This document shows positions 1-6,471 of a stretch of 8,188 nt of DNA, one piece after another; positions within the stretch are counted from its first letter, which is position 1; each line of letters opens with the position of its first letter. The notes under the pieces were generated by a model. The model saw only the letters and a list, made by a program, of their open reading frames with translations, was not told where the DNA came from and searched no databases. The position numbers and the translations under genes were made by a program. Origin of the DNA: DATLZB01 sp035574175 (lineage in GTDB: Bacteria > Pseudomonadota > Alphaproteobacteria > Rhizobiales > Hyphomicrobiaceae); NCBI GenBank assembly GCA_035574175.1, contig DATLZB010000253.1, forward strand, positions 1-8,188, given 5' to 3'.

Positions 1-1134
1 GTGTGGATTCATGCGGCGAGTGTCGGCGAGATCAACGCGGTGCTGCCGCTCGCGGACGCGCTGCGCGAGGAGCGGCCCGAGCTGTCCTTCCTCTTTACAT
101 CCGGCACGGTGACCTCGGCCGGGCTCGCCGCACGCCGGCTCAATGTCGACGACATTCACCAGTACGTGCCCCTCGATTCCCCTCAATTTGTGCGAAGCTT
201 TCTCGAGCATTGGCGGCCCGACCTCGCCGTGTTCACCGAAAGCGAGGCGTGGCCCAACCTGATCATCGAGACCGCCAGCCGAGGCGTCCCATTGGCACTC
301 GTCAACGGACGAATGTCGAACCGCTCGTTCAGCCGCTGGAAGCGGTTCAAGAGCCTGTCGCGTCCCCTGTTCAGTCGTTTCGACGTGGTGCTGGCGCAGA
401 ACGAGAAGTTCGCGCGGCGATTCGCCCAGATCGGAGCCCGTCGCACGCTTACCGTTGGCAACCTTAAGATTGACGCGCCGCCGCCGCCGGCGGACGGAGC
501 CGAACTCGGCCGCCTGAAGCGCGCCATGGCCGAGCGGCCAGCATTCCTCGCCGCCAGCACGCACGAAGGCGAAGAGCGCGCAATCGCCGCCGCGCACCGC
601 AGGTTGGCGCAGGAGCGGGCCGGTTTCTGCACCATCATCGCACCGCGCCACCCGGAGCGGGGAACCGAAATCGCCGAGCTGATGAGGGGGCTCGGGATGG
701 TGGTGGCGCAGCGCTCGCTAGGCCTGCTGCCGACCGCGGCCACCGACATCTACATCGCCGACACGATCGGCGAGCTCGGCACACTCTATGCGCTCGCTCC
801 GGTCGCCTTCATCGGCGGCTCACTGGTCGACAGGGGCGGACAGAACCCGATCGAGGCCATACGCCACGGCGCCGTCGTGCTCACCGGGCCGCACTATGTC
901 AATTTCCGTGATGCCTACAGCGCACTCTTGCGCCACCATGGCGCCATCGAGGTGCGCTCCGCGGACGAGGCGGCGAACGCGGTGCTCCGGCTCATGGACG
1001 ACGAGGTGGAGCTCGCCCGCATGCGGGCCGGCGCACAGTCGGCGCTGCTCACCCTCTCGGGCGCTCTGCAACGCACCGTCGATGAGCTCCTCAAGTTCCT
1101 TCCCGAGGACAAGGGACTGCTGCGTGCCAGTTGA
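1..1134 (+). CDS. waaA: 3-deoxy-D-manno-octulosonic acid (Kdo) transferase, 5'-truncated by the window edge
   Basis: WaaA (KdtA) transfers Kdo from CMP-Kdo onto lipid IVA at the cytoplasmic face of the inner membrane, starting the LPS inner core. The visible 377 residues begin in the block WIHAASVGE (residues 2-10), whose Glu is the catalytic base in this family. Later landmarks are TESEAWPNL (79-87), STHEGEE (186-192), PRHPER (215-220) and GGSLVDRGGQNPIEA (272-286), all family hallmarks. E. coli WaaA has about 50 residues, including a membrane anchor, before the SVGE block. Those are absent here, so the GTG at position 1 is almost certainly an internal Val codon and the gene begins upstream of the window. 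The C-terminus is complete, with TGA at 1132-1134. The last 11 bases overlap lpxK, which indicates one operon. Whether the enzyme adds one or two Kdo residues cannot be read from the sequence. Confidence 0.95.
   Translation: MWIHAASVGEINAVLPLADALREERPELSFLFTSGTVTSAGLAARRLNVDDIHQYVPLDSPQFVRSFLEHWRPDLAVFTESEAWPNLIIETASRGVPLALVNGRMSNRSFSRWKRFKSLSRPLFSRFDVVLAQNEKFARRFAQIGARRTLTVGNLKIDAPPPPADGAELGRLKRAMAERPAFLAASTHEGEERAIAAAHRRLAQERAGFCTIIAPRHPERGTEIAELMRGLGMVVAQRSLGLLPTAATDIYIADTIGELGTLYALAPVAFIGGSLVDRGGQNPIEAIRHGAVVLTGPHYVNFRDAYSALLRHHGAIEVRSADEAANAVLRLMDDEVELARMRAGAQSALLTLSGALQRTVDELLKFLPEDKGLLRAS
1111..1116 (+). promoter_or_regulatory. Ribosome binding site of lpxK, inside the end of waaA
   Basis: AAGGGA lies seven bases before a GTG at 1124. 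It supports that GTG as the lpxK start over the in-frame ATG at 1154 and over a much longer in-frame extension back to 788 that lies wholly inside waaA. Confidence 0.6.
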
Positions 1135-2197
1135 TGAGCCCTCGTGGTGGTACATGGAGCAGTCCGACTGGCGCGCCCGCCTGCTCTATCCGATCGCGGC
1201 GACGTACGGAGCGCTGGCCGTACGCCGCTTCACCCACGGCAGGCCCTTTCGGTCCCAGCTGCCCGTCATTTGCGTAGGGAACTTTACGGCCGGCGGCACC
1301 GGCAAGACCCCGCTTGCACTCCTCATCGTTCGGGCGCTGAAGGGCCGCGGGGAACGACCGGCAGTGCTTACGCGCGGGTACGGCGGCCGGCTCTCCGGGC
1401 CTCGCCGGGTCGATCCAGCGCGCGATACGGCGGCTGAGGTCGGTGACGAGGCGCTGCTCATGGCCCAGGAAGCGGCCACGTTCGTCGCCCGCGACCGCCC
1501 GGCCGGAGCCAGAGTCATCGCGCAAGAGGGCAAGGAGCGGGCAGACGTCATCGTCATGGACGACGGGCTGCAGAACCCCTCGCTCGCCAAGGATCTGACC
1601 ATCGCGGTCGTCGACGGCATGAGAGGTTTCGGCAACGGTCGAGTGCTGCCGGCGGGACCGCTGCGGGCGCCGCTCGAGTTTCAGCTCGGCCTTGCCGACG
1701 CCATCCTGGTGAACCACCCGCCGCAAGGTGCGGGGCAGGAGGCGAGCGCCGCCGGCGAGTGGCTCAGGCGGCGTTTTCCAGGCCCCGTGCTGGACGGGCG
1801 ACCGCAGGCGGTCGGCGATACGGCAGCGTTCAAAGGGGCCAGGGTCGTCGCGTTTGCCGGCATCGCCAATCCGCACCGGTTCTTCCGGTTGCTCGAAGCG
1901 CTGGGAGCGATCATCGTGGAGCGGATCCCCTTTCCGGACCATCATCCCTTCTCGGAAGCGGACGCCGGCCGTTTGCTGCGTCTTGCCGCAGCGAACAACG
2001 CGATGCTGGCAACGACGGAAAAGGACCACGTCCGGCTCGCGGGCAGTGCGGGGCTCAGGGGCGAACTGCGAGCGGTTGCGCGCGTGCTGCGCATCGAACT
2101 CGCTCTTGAGATGCGGGATGCAGAGCGACTTTCCTCATTGATCGATCTCGCGCTCAAGGCCAAACGCGGCCGGGCGGGCACCGGGGTCGTGGAATAG
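1124..2197 (+). CDS. lpxK: Tetraacyldisaccharide 4'-kinase (lipid A kinase)
   Basis: LpxK phosphorylates the 4' position of the tetraacyldisaccharide 1-phosphate to give lipid IVA, the substrate used by WaaA. It is a membrane-associated P-loop kinase. From the GTG at 1124 the protein has 357 residues, close to the usual rhizobial length. Visible motifs are the P-loop GGTGKTP (57-63) after PVICVGNFT (47-55), RGYGG (84-88), the Walker-B-like VMDDGLQN (144-151), HHPF (273-276) and TTEKDH (297-302). The GTG start was chosen because it has a good ribosome binding site and keeps an N-terminal WW-x(5)-DWRARLLYP segment resembling other alphaproteobacterial LpxK proteins. The ATG at 1154 would remove its first part. 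The 11-bp overlap with waaA suggests coupled translation. The gene ends in TAG at 2195-2197, facing the DUF2093 gene. Confidence 0.95.
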   Translation: MPVDEPSWWYMEQSDWRARLLYPIAATYGALAVRRFTHGRPFRSQLPVICVGNFTAGGTGKTPLALLIVRALKGRGERPAVLTRGYGGRLSGPRRVDPARDTAAEVGDEALLMAQEAATFVARDRPAGARVIAQEGKERADVIVMDDGLQNPSLAKDLTIAVVDGMRGFGNGRVLPAGPLRAPLEFQLGLADAILVNHPPQGAGQEASAAGEWLRRRFPGPVLDGRPQAVGDTAAFKGARVVAFAGIANPHRFFRLLEALGAIIVERIPFPDHHPFSEADAGRLLRLAAANNAMLATTEKDHVRLAGSAGLRGELRAVARVLRIELALEMRDAERLSSLIDLALKAKRGRAGTGVVE

Positions 2198-2210
2198 GCC
2201 CGGAATGGGC

Positions 2211-2237
2211 GCGCCGCTTCAAGCCCGCCGGCGGCGC
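2211..2237. terminator. Possible hairpin at the lpxK / DUF2093 convergent junction
   Basis: GCGCCGC (2211-2217) and GCGGCGC (2231-2237) can form a 7-bp all-GC stem with a 13-base loop. It lies just past the lpxK stop and overlaps the 3' end of the DUF2093 gene. Neither strand has a T-tract after it, so a classical intrinsic terminator is not shown. The low-complexity Arg codons at the end of DUF2093 could produce the stem by chance. Confidence 0.25.
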
Positions 2238-2446
2238 ACTTCAAGGTAGCGACGAAGCGAGACCTCGACGGAGGCGTAGGCCTCCTGCAGCTCGACACTC
2301 CAGTACTTGAGCTCGGTCAAAGGAATGGGCTCGCCAGTGACCGCGCAGCGAACAAAATCGCCGGGTGACAGTACCTGAAACTCGCCGTCGAGAAATCTGA
2401 CGCGCGCCTCCCCTTTCAGCCCGAACAGCCTGTCGATCCGGTTCAT
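2219..2446 (-). CDS. DUF2093 family small protein
   Basis: This 75-residue protein belongs to the DUF2093 family, small proteins of unknown function found mainly in alphaproteobacteria. Recognition rests on the N-terminal MNRIDRLFG, the central run FQVLSPGDFVRCAVTGEPIP (about residues 23-42), and the following LKYWSVELQEAYAS. No signal peptide or membrane segment is seen, and the last residues are Arg-rich. The ATG at 2446 has AGGA (2453-2456, complement) six bases upstream. An out-of-frame ATG at 2453 is ignored because its frame does not give the conserved protein. It lies 89 bp downstream of xseA on the same strand and is probably cotranscribed with it. Its stop lies 21 bp from the lpxK stop on the opposite strand. 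The family assignment is firm, but the function is unknown. Confidence 0.88.
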   Translation of the reverse strand: MNRIDRLFGLKGEARVRFLDGEFQVLSPGDFVRCAVTGEPIPLTELKYWSVELQEAYASVEVSLRRYLEVRRRRA

Positions 2447-2535
2447 GGTCCATCCTGCGGCTCGGTCCCGGTTTCTCTCAAATCGCCAATGGCGCCAGCT
2501 ACGTCAAGTGCATGTACCAATTTGAGGTCTGACAT

Positions 2536-4086
2536 TCAGAACAGCGAACCCTGCCCGCTACCGTCGGAGCGGCCGGGACTGGAGGTGCGCCGCCTCTCCG
2601 GGCGCGCGGTTCGAGCTTCATCACGATCCCTGTCCTTCGTGAGCTTGCCACCATCGAGCGCCTCGGCGGGGAACGTCCCATCGGACACCTCAACGGAAAG
2701 TCGTGTGCCGGGGGGGGCCTGCGACACGCTCCGCACCGTGCGCCCGGCTTCATCCCGCACCAGCGCATAGCCGCGCTTCAGCACCCTCTGGTAGCTCAGC
2801 GCAGCGAGCAGCTTGCCACAGCCGTCGAGGCTTTCGCGAGCGCGGCTGATGCGGTGCAAAAGGATTTGCGGGCCGAAGCGGCCGGCCACACGGTCAAACC
2901 TCGACTGGCTGCGTGCGGCCAGGCGCGCAAGACCGCGCTCGCCGTGATGCCAGGCGCGCCCGAGCTGCTCTCTCGCCCGCTCAAGACGCGCCGTCAGAAG
3001 GCGGGGATTTAGGCGTGTCGACAGCCGGGCGTGGCGCATGGCATGGACGCGCGTGTTGGCGAGCAGTGCACGAGGGAGGCGACGGTCGACGGCATCGAAG
3101 CGCTGGCGTGGGAGGGCGATGAGGTCTTCGAGGCGCGGCAAGCCGCGCGACGCTGCCTTGAAGTGAGCGCGCTGACCGGCAAGAGCGCGAGCAATCGCAA
3201 CCCGCGCCCGGTGGCCCAGCGTCCGCGTCGCTTCCACGAGGTCGCTAAGCTTGGGCACCGCCCATTCGGCCGCCTTGGTCGGGGTCGGGGCGCGTGCGTC
3301 GGCAACGAGATCGATCAGGGTCCAGTCGGTCTCGTGGCCGACCGCCGAGATTAGCGGAATGCGGCTTAAGGCAGCGGCGCGCGCCACGATTTCTTCGTTG
3401 AAACCCCACAGGTCCTCCAGGCTGCCGCCGCCGCGCGCCACGATCAGCACGTCGGGCCGCGGTACCGGCGCACCGGGCGGGATCACATTGAAACCGCGGA
3501 TGGCGGCGGCCACCTCCTCGGCGCAGCCATCGCCCTGCACCCGCACCGGCCACACCACGACGTGAGTCGGAAAGCGCTCGTTGAATCCATGCAGCATGTC
3601 GCGAATGACGGCGCCGGTCGGCGAGGTGACGATGCCGACCACCTTCGGCAAGAAGGGGAGCTTCTTCTTGCGCGCTTCATCGAACAAGCCCTCGGCGGCG
3701 AGTTTTCTCTTGCGCTCTTCCAGCAGCGCCATCAGGGCGCCCACGCCCGCCGGCTCCAGCGTCTCGATGACGATCTGGTAGCGGGACGAGCCGGGATAGG
3801 TAGTGATGCGCCCTTGCGCGATCACCTCCATGCCCTCTTCAGGCCTGATCTTCAGCCGCTGAAAAGTGCTGCGCCAGATCACGGCATCGATCTTGGCCTT
3901 GTCGTCCTTGAGCGCGAAGTAGCAATGACCCGAGGCGTGTGGGCCGCGGAAGCCGGAAATCTCGCCCTTTAGCCGCACGTGGGCAAACCCGTCCTCCAAC
4001 AGCCGTTTGATGGCATTGGAAAGTTCAGAGACGGTGAACTCCACCGCATTGCTGGCGGGGGGTTTGTGGTAGGCAGGTTCGGCCAC
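2536..4086 (-). CDS. xseA: Exodeoxyribonuclease VII large subunit
   Basis: XseA is the catalytic subunit of ExoVII, which with many copies of XseB degrades single-stranded DNA from both ends during repair and recombination. The 516-residue protein starts with an OB-fold DNA-binding region (about 14-110: SNAVEFTVSELSNA, VRLKGEISGFRGPH, GHCYFALKD). The nuclease domain follows with GIVTSPTGAVIRD (151-163), ARGGGSLEDLWGFN (217-230) and AVGHETDWTLIDLVADARAP (248-267). Asp163, Arg218, His251 and Asp254 fit the conserved residues of the E. coli enzyme. A long Arg-rich helical region comes next, then a basic tail ending GQGSLF. The GTG at 4086 was chosen because the conserved region starts about 12 residues later and GGAA sits six bases upstream. 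The longer frame back to 4272 runs into purD. xseB is not in the window. A run of eight Cs (complement of 2710-2717) lies about 60 codons from the end. Confidence 0.95.
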   Translation of the reverse strand: MAEPAYHKPPASNAVEFTVSELSNAIKRLLEDGFAHVRLKGEISGFRGPHASGHCYFALKDDKAKIDAVIWRSTFQRLKIRPEEGMEVIAQGRITTYPGSSRYQIVIETLEPAGVGALMALLEERKRKLAAEGLFDEARKKKLPFLPKVVGIVTSPTGAVIRDMLHGFNERFPTHVVVWPVRVQGDGCAEEVAAAIRGFNVIPPGAPVPRPDVLIVARGGGSLEDLWGFNEEIVARAAALSRIPLISAVGHETDWTLIDLVADARAPTPTKAAEWAVPKLSDLVEATRTLGHRARVAIARALAGQRAHFKAASRGLPRLEDLIALPRQRFDAVDRRLPRALLANTRVHAMRHARLSTRLNPRLLTARLERAREQLGRAWHHGERGLARLAARSQSRFDRVAGRFGPQILLHRISRARESLDGCGKLLAALSYQRVLKRGYALVRDEAGRTVRSVSQAPPGTRLSVEVSDGTFPAEALDGGKLTKDRDRDEARTARPERRRTSSPGRSDGSGQGSLF

Positions 4087-4192
4087 GAATCGTTCCGGGT
4101 CTGCTCGTCGCTCCAGAGATGATACAACATCGGCGTTGGGTAAGGCCCTCTCAGGGCAGTTTGTCCCGATTTTCCTAAACGGCGGCAACAGG
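4087..4192. promoter_or_regulatory. Divergent intergenic region between xseA and purD
   Basis: This 106-bp gap must hold the promoters for both divergent genes unless they start inside coding sequence. On the minus strand, TATCAT (4124-4119) is a fair -10 hexamer about 33 bases from the xseA start, but no good TTGACA-like -35 lies at the right distance. No convincing promoter was found for purD. A small stem, GCCCT/AGGGC with a CTC loop (4145-4157), sits 35 bases before purD. The region is assigned from gene layout, and the individual hexamers are weak. Confidence 0.4.
4093..4096 (-). promoter_or_regulatory. Ribosome binding site supporting the xseA GTG start
   Basis: The minus strand reads GGAA six bases before the GTG at 4086. 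It is a short match but correctly spaced, and no ATG in this frame lies between the conserved N-terminus and the start of purD. Confidence 0.4.
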
Positions 4193-5497
4193 ATGAACAT
4201 TCTGCTGATCGGATCGGGCGGACGCGAGCACGCCCTGGCGTGGGCGCTGGCGGCGAGCCCGCTGCTGAGCACGCTCTACGCGGCACCGGGCAATCCAGGC
4301 ATCGCCGCGCTCGGGCAGTGCGTTCCGCTCGATATTGCCGATCATGCGGCGGTGGTGCGCTTCTGCAGGGAGCAAGCGATCGGGCTCGTCGTGGTGGGAC
4401 CCGAGGGCCCCCTGGTGGCAGGCATCGCCGACGATCTGACGGCGGCCGGCATCAAGGTGTTCGGGCCGTGCAAGGCGGCGGCGCGCCTGGAAGGCTCCAA
4501 AGGCTTCACGAAGGACCTCTGCCGCGAGTGCGGGATCCCGACTGCGGCCTATGGTCGCTTCCGCGACGTCGAGGCGGCCCGAGCCTACCTGGGGCGACAA
4601 AAGCTGCCCGTGGTCATCAAAGCCGACGGACTGGCTGCCGGCAAGGGCGTCGTCATTGCCGAAACACGTGCCGAAGCCGAAGCCGCGGTTTCAGCATGCT
4701 TGGCGGGCGCGTTCGGCGCGGCCGGAACCGAGGTCGTCATCGAGGAATATCTCGTCGGCGAGGAGGCCAGCTTCTTCGCGCTCGTCGACGGACGCCACGC
4801 GCTGCCGCTCGCCACCGCTCAGGACCACAAGCGCGCCGGCGACGGCGACCGCGGCCCCAACACCGGTGGCATGGGCGCCTATTCGCCGGCGACGGTGGTC
4901 ACGCCCGAGATCAGCAAGCAGGTGATGGACCGCATCATCCTGCCGACGGTGGCCGCGATGGCTAAGCGAGGCACACCATTTAAGGGCGTGCTTTATGCCG
5001 GCCTGATGCTTACAGCCGACGGCCCGAAGCTCATCGAGTACAACGTACGGTTCGGCGATCCCGAGGCGCAGGTGCTAGTGATGCGGCTCAAGTCCGACCT
5101 GCTGCCGGCACTGCTCGCGACCACAGACGGGGTGCTCGACGCCTTCGATCTGCGCTGGCACGAGGATGCGGCGCTCACCGTCGTGATGGCCGCCAGGGGC
5201 TATCCCGGCACCCCGCTCAGAGGAACTGAAATCAAAGGTTTAGCTGAGGCCGCCAAAGTGCCGGGAGTGGAGATCTTCCATGCCGGCACGCGGCAGGAAG
5301 GGGGCCGCATCTTCGCCGACGGCGGGCGCGTACTCAACGTCACGGCGCGCGGGGAGACGGTGGCCGAGGCCCAGGCGCGGGCCTATGAGGCGGTGCGGCG
5401 CATCGACTGGCCGGGCGGGTTCTATCGCTCCGACATCGGCTGGCGGGCGATTGCGCGCGAGCGAAAGTGGCCCACGGGTGGCGGCAACGAACGATGA
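4193..5497 (+). CDS. purD: Phosphoribosylamine-glycine ligase (GAR synthetase)
   Basis: PurD joins glycine to 5-phosphoribosylamine with ATP, an early step of de novo purine synthesis in the cytoplasm. The 434-residue protein is close to the E. coli length (429). It opens with MNILLIGSGGREHALAWALA, the family N-terminal signature. The ATP-grasp domain shows VIKADGLAAGKGVV (141-154) and the PROSITE-type signature around RGPNTGGMGAYSP (220-232), and EYNVRFGDPEAQ (282-293) carries metal and ATP ligands. The C-terminus ends in the usual GFYRSDIGWRAI. The ATG at 4193 was chosen because the signature begins there and GGCGG (4181-4185) lies seven bases upstream. Its stop overlaps the next gene's start as ATGA, so the hydrolase is likely translated by coupling. 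Confidence 0.97.
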   Translation: MNILLIGSGGREHALAWALAASPLLSTLYAAPGNPGIAALGQCVPLDIADHAAVVRFCREQAIGLVVVGPEGPLVAGIADDLTAAGIKVFGPCKAAARLEGSKGFTKDLCRECGIPTAAYGRFRDVEAARAYLGRQKLPVVIKADGLAAGKGVVIAETRAEAEAAVSACLAGAFGAAGTEVVIEEYLVGEEASFFALVDGRHALPLATAQDHKRAGDGDRGPNTGGMGAYSPATVVTPEISKQVMDRIILPTVAAMAKRGTPFKGVLYAGLMLTADGPKLIEYNVRFGDPEAQVLVMRLKSDLLPALLATTDGVLDAFDLRWHEDAALTVVMAARGYPGTPLRGTEIKGLAEAAKVPGVEIFHAGTRQEGGRIFADGGRVLNVTARGETVAEAQARAYEAVRRIDWPGGFYRSDIGWRAIARERKWPTGGGNER

Positions 5498-6420
5498 GCG
5501 CACGCAAGGATCTCTACCCAGGGTTTGCACAGCATTGGATCGACACAGGTCGGGTAACCATCTATGCCCGGGTCGGCGGCACCGGACTGCCGCTTCTGCT
5601 GCTGCACGGCTATCCGCAGACGCACGTCTGCTGGCACAAGATTGCACCGGAGCTGGCACGACGGTTCACCCTGGTCATCCCAGACCTCCGCGGCTACGGC
5701 GCGAGCTCGGCGCCTTTGGGCGATGCGCAGCATGAGGTCTATTCGAAACGGGCGATGGCCGAAGACTGCATCGCGCTGATGCGGGCACTTGGACACGTCC
5801 AGTTCACGGCGGTGGGTCACGACCGCGGCGCGCGCGTCGCGTATCGCTTGGCGCTCGACCACCCGGAAGTGCTCGAGCGGCTCGTCATCCTCGACATTCT
5901 GCCAACGGCCGAGGTGTGGGCGCGCATGACGTGGCAGAGCGCGATCAAGTCCTATCACTGGTCGTTCCTGGCACAGCCCGCACCGATACCCGAGACGCTG
6001 ATCGCTGCGGCGCCTGCAGTCTACGTCGAGCATACGCTCAAGAGCTGGACGCGGGCGAAGTCGCACGATTGCTTCGCGCCGGAAGCGCTCGCCCACTACC
6101 GCACCATGCTCGATCGGCCCGAACGCATCCATGCGGTATGCGAGGACTACCGGGCGGGTGCGACTTGCGACCGCGAGGCCGACGAGGCGGACCGGCGGGC
6201 GAAACGGAAGATCGTTTGCCCGACGCTGGTGCTGTGGAGCAGCGATTACCTCGTTGCGAGCAAGGGGGCGCCGGATCCGCTGGCGGTCTGGCGGGAATGG
6301 GCTAGCGATGTCGAAGGGAGGGAGATCGTCTCCGGCCATTTCCTTGCGGAGGAAAATCCTGAGGCAACGCTTGCCGCGCTGCTGCAATTTCTCGACCGGA
6401 CGGCAGAGGGATGCAATTGA
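5494..6420 (+). CDS. Alpha/beta hydrolase, fluoroacetate (haloacetate) dehalogenase type
   Basis: This 308-residue alpha/beta hydrolase closely resembles the fluoroacetate dehalogenase of Rhodopseudomonas palustris (RPA1163), which hydrolyses fluoroacetate to glycolate and fluoride. The positions shared with that enzyme, as I recall it, are the nucleophile Asp110 in GHDRGARVAYR, the carboxylate-binding Arg111 and Arg114, Asp134 in ILDILPT, the halide pocket His155-Trp156 (YHWSFLAQP) and Tyr219 (CEDYRAGA), and the general base His282 in SGHFL. The oxyanion region HGYPQTH (38-44) is also present. Asp rather than Ser as nucleophile argues against an esterase. The ATG at 5494 overlaps the purD stop (ATGA); an in-frame ATG at 5467 would lengthen the overlap and add residues unlike the family. 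No signal peptide is seen, so it is probably cytosolic. The natural substrate could be another haloacid or a related compound. Confidence 0.85.
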   Translation: MSARKDLYPGFAQHWIDTGRVTIYARVGGTGLPLLLLHGYPQTHVCWHKIAPELARRFTLVIPDLRGYGASSAPLGDAQHEVYSKRAMAEDCIALMRALGHVQFTAVGHDRGARVAYRLALDHPEVLERLVILDILPTAEVWARMTWQSAIKSYHWSFLAQPAPIPETLIAAAPAVYVEHTLKSWTRAKSHDCFAPEALAHYRTMLDRPERIHAVCEDYRAGATCDREADEADRRAKRKIVCPTLVLWSSDYLVASKGAPDPLAVWREWASDVEGREIVSGHFLAEENPEATLAALLQFLDRTAEGCN

Positions 6421-6471
6421 CGGTCGCCCACCCAAACGGCTGGCATTGATGGTCTGAGCAGAACCTTCCCC

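Noticed and set aside
788..1123. N-terminal extension of lpxK by 112 codons inside waaA
   Set aside because: The added residues are a shadow of waaA in another frame. LpxK begins near the WW segment just after the GTG at 1124.
1091..2029. Minus-strand frame of 312 codons opposite lpxK
   Set aside because: Antisense to a gene with all LpxK motifs, and the translation is low-complexity and basic without a family match.
2477..2526. Inverted repeat CTCAAAT / ATTTGAG between xseA and the DUF2093 gene as a terminator
   Set aside because: Only 7 bp with a 36-base loop, no T-tract, and an AT-containing stem; the small inner CGCC-AAT-GGCG stem is also too weak to call.
4087..4272. N-terminal extension of xseA by 62 codons
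   Set aside because: It would cover the start of purD and the divergent promoter gap, and the added residues do not resemble XseA. The GTG at 4086 fits the family length.
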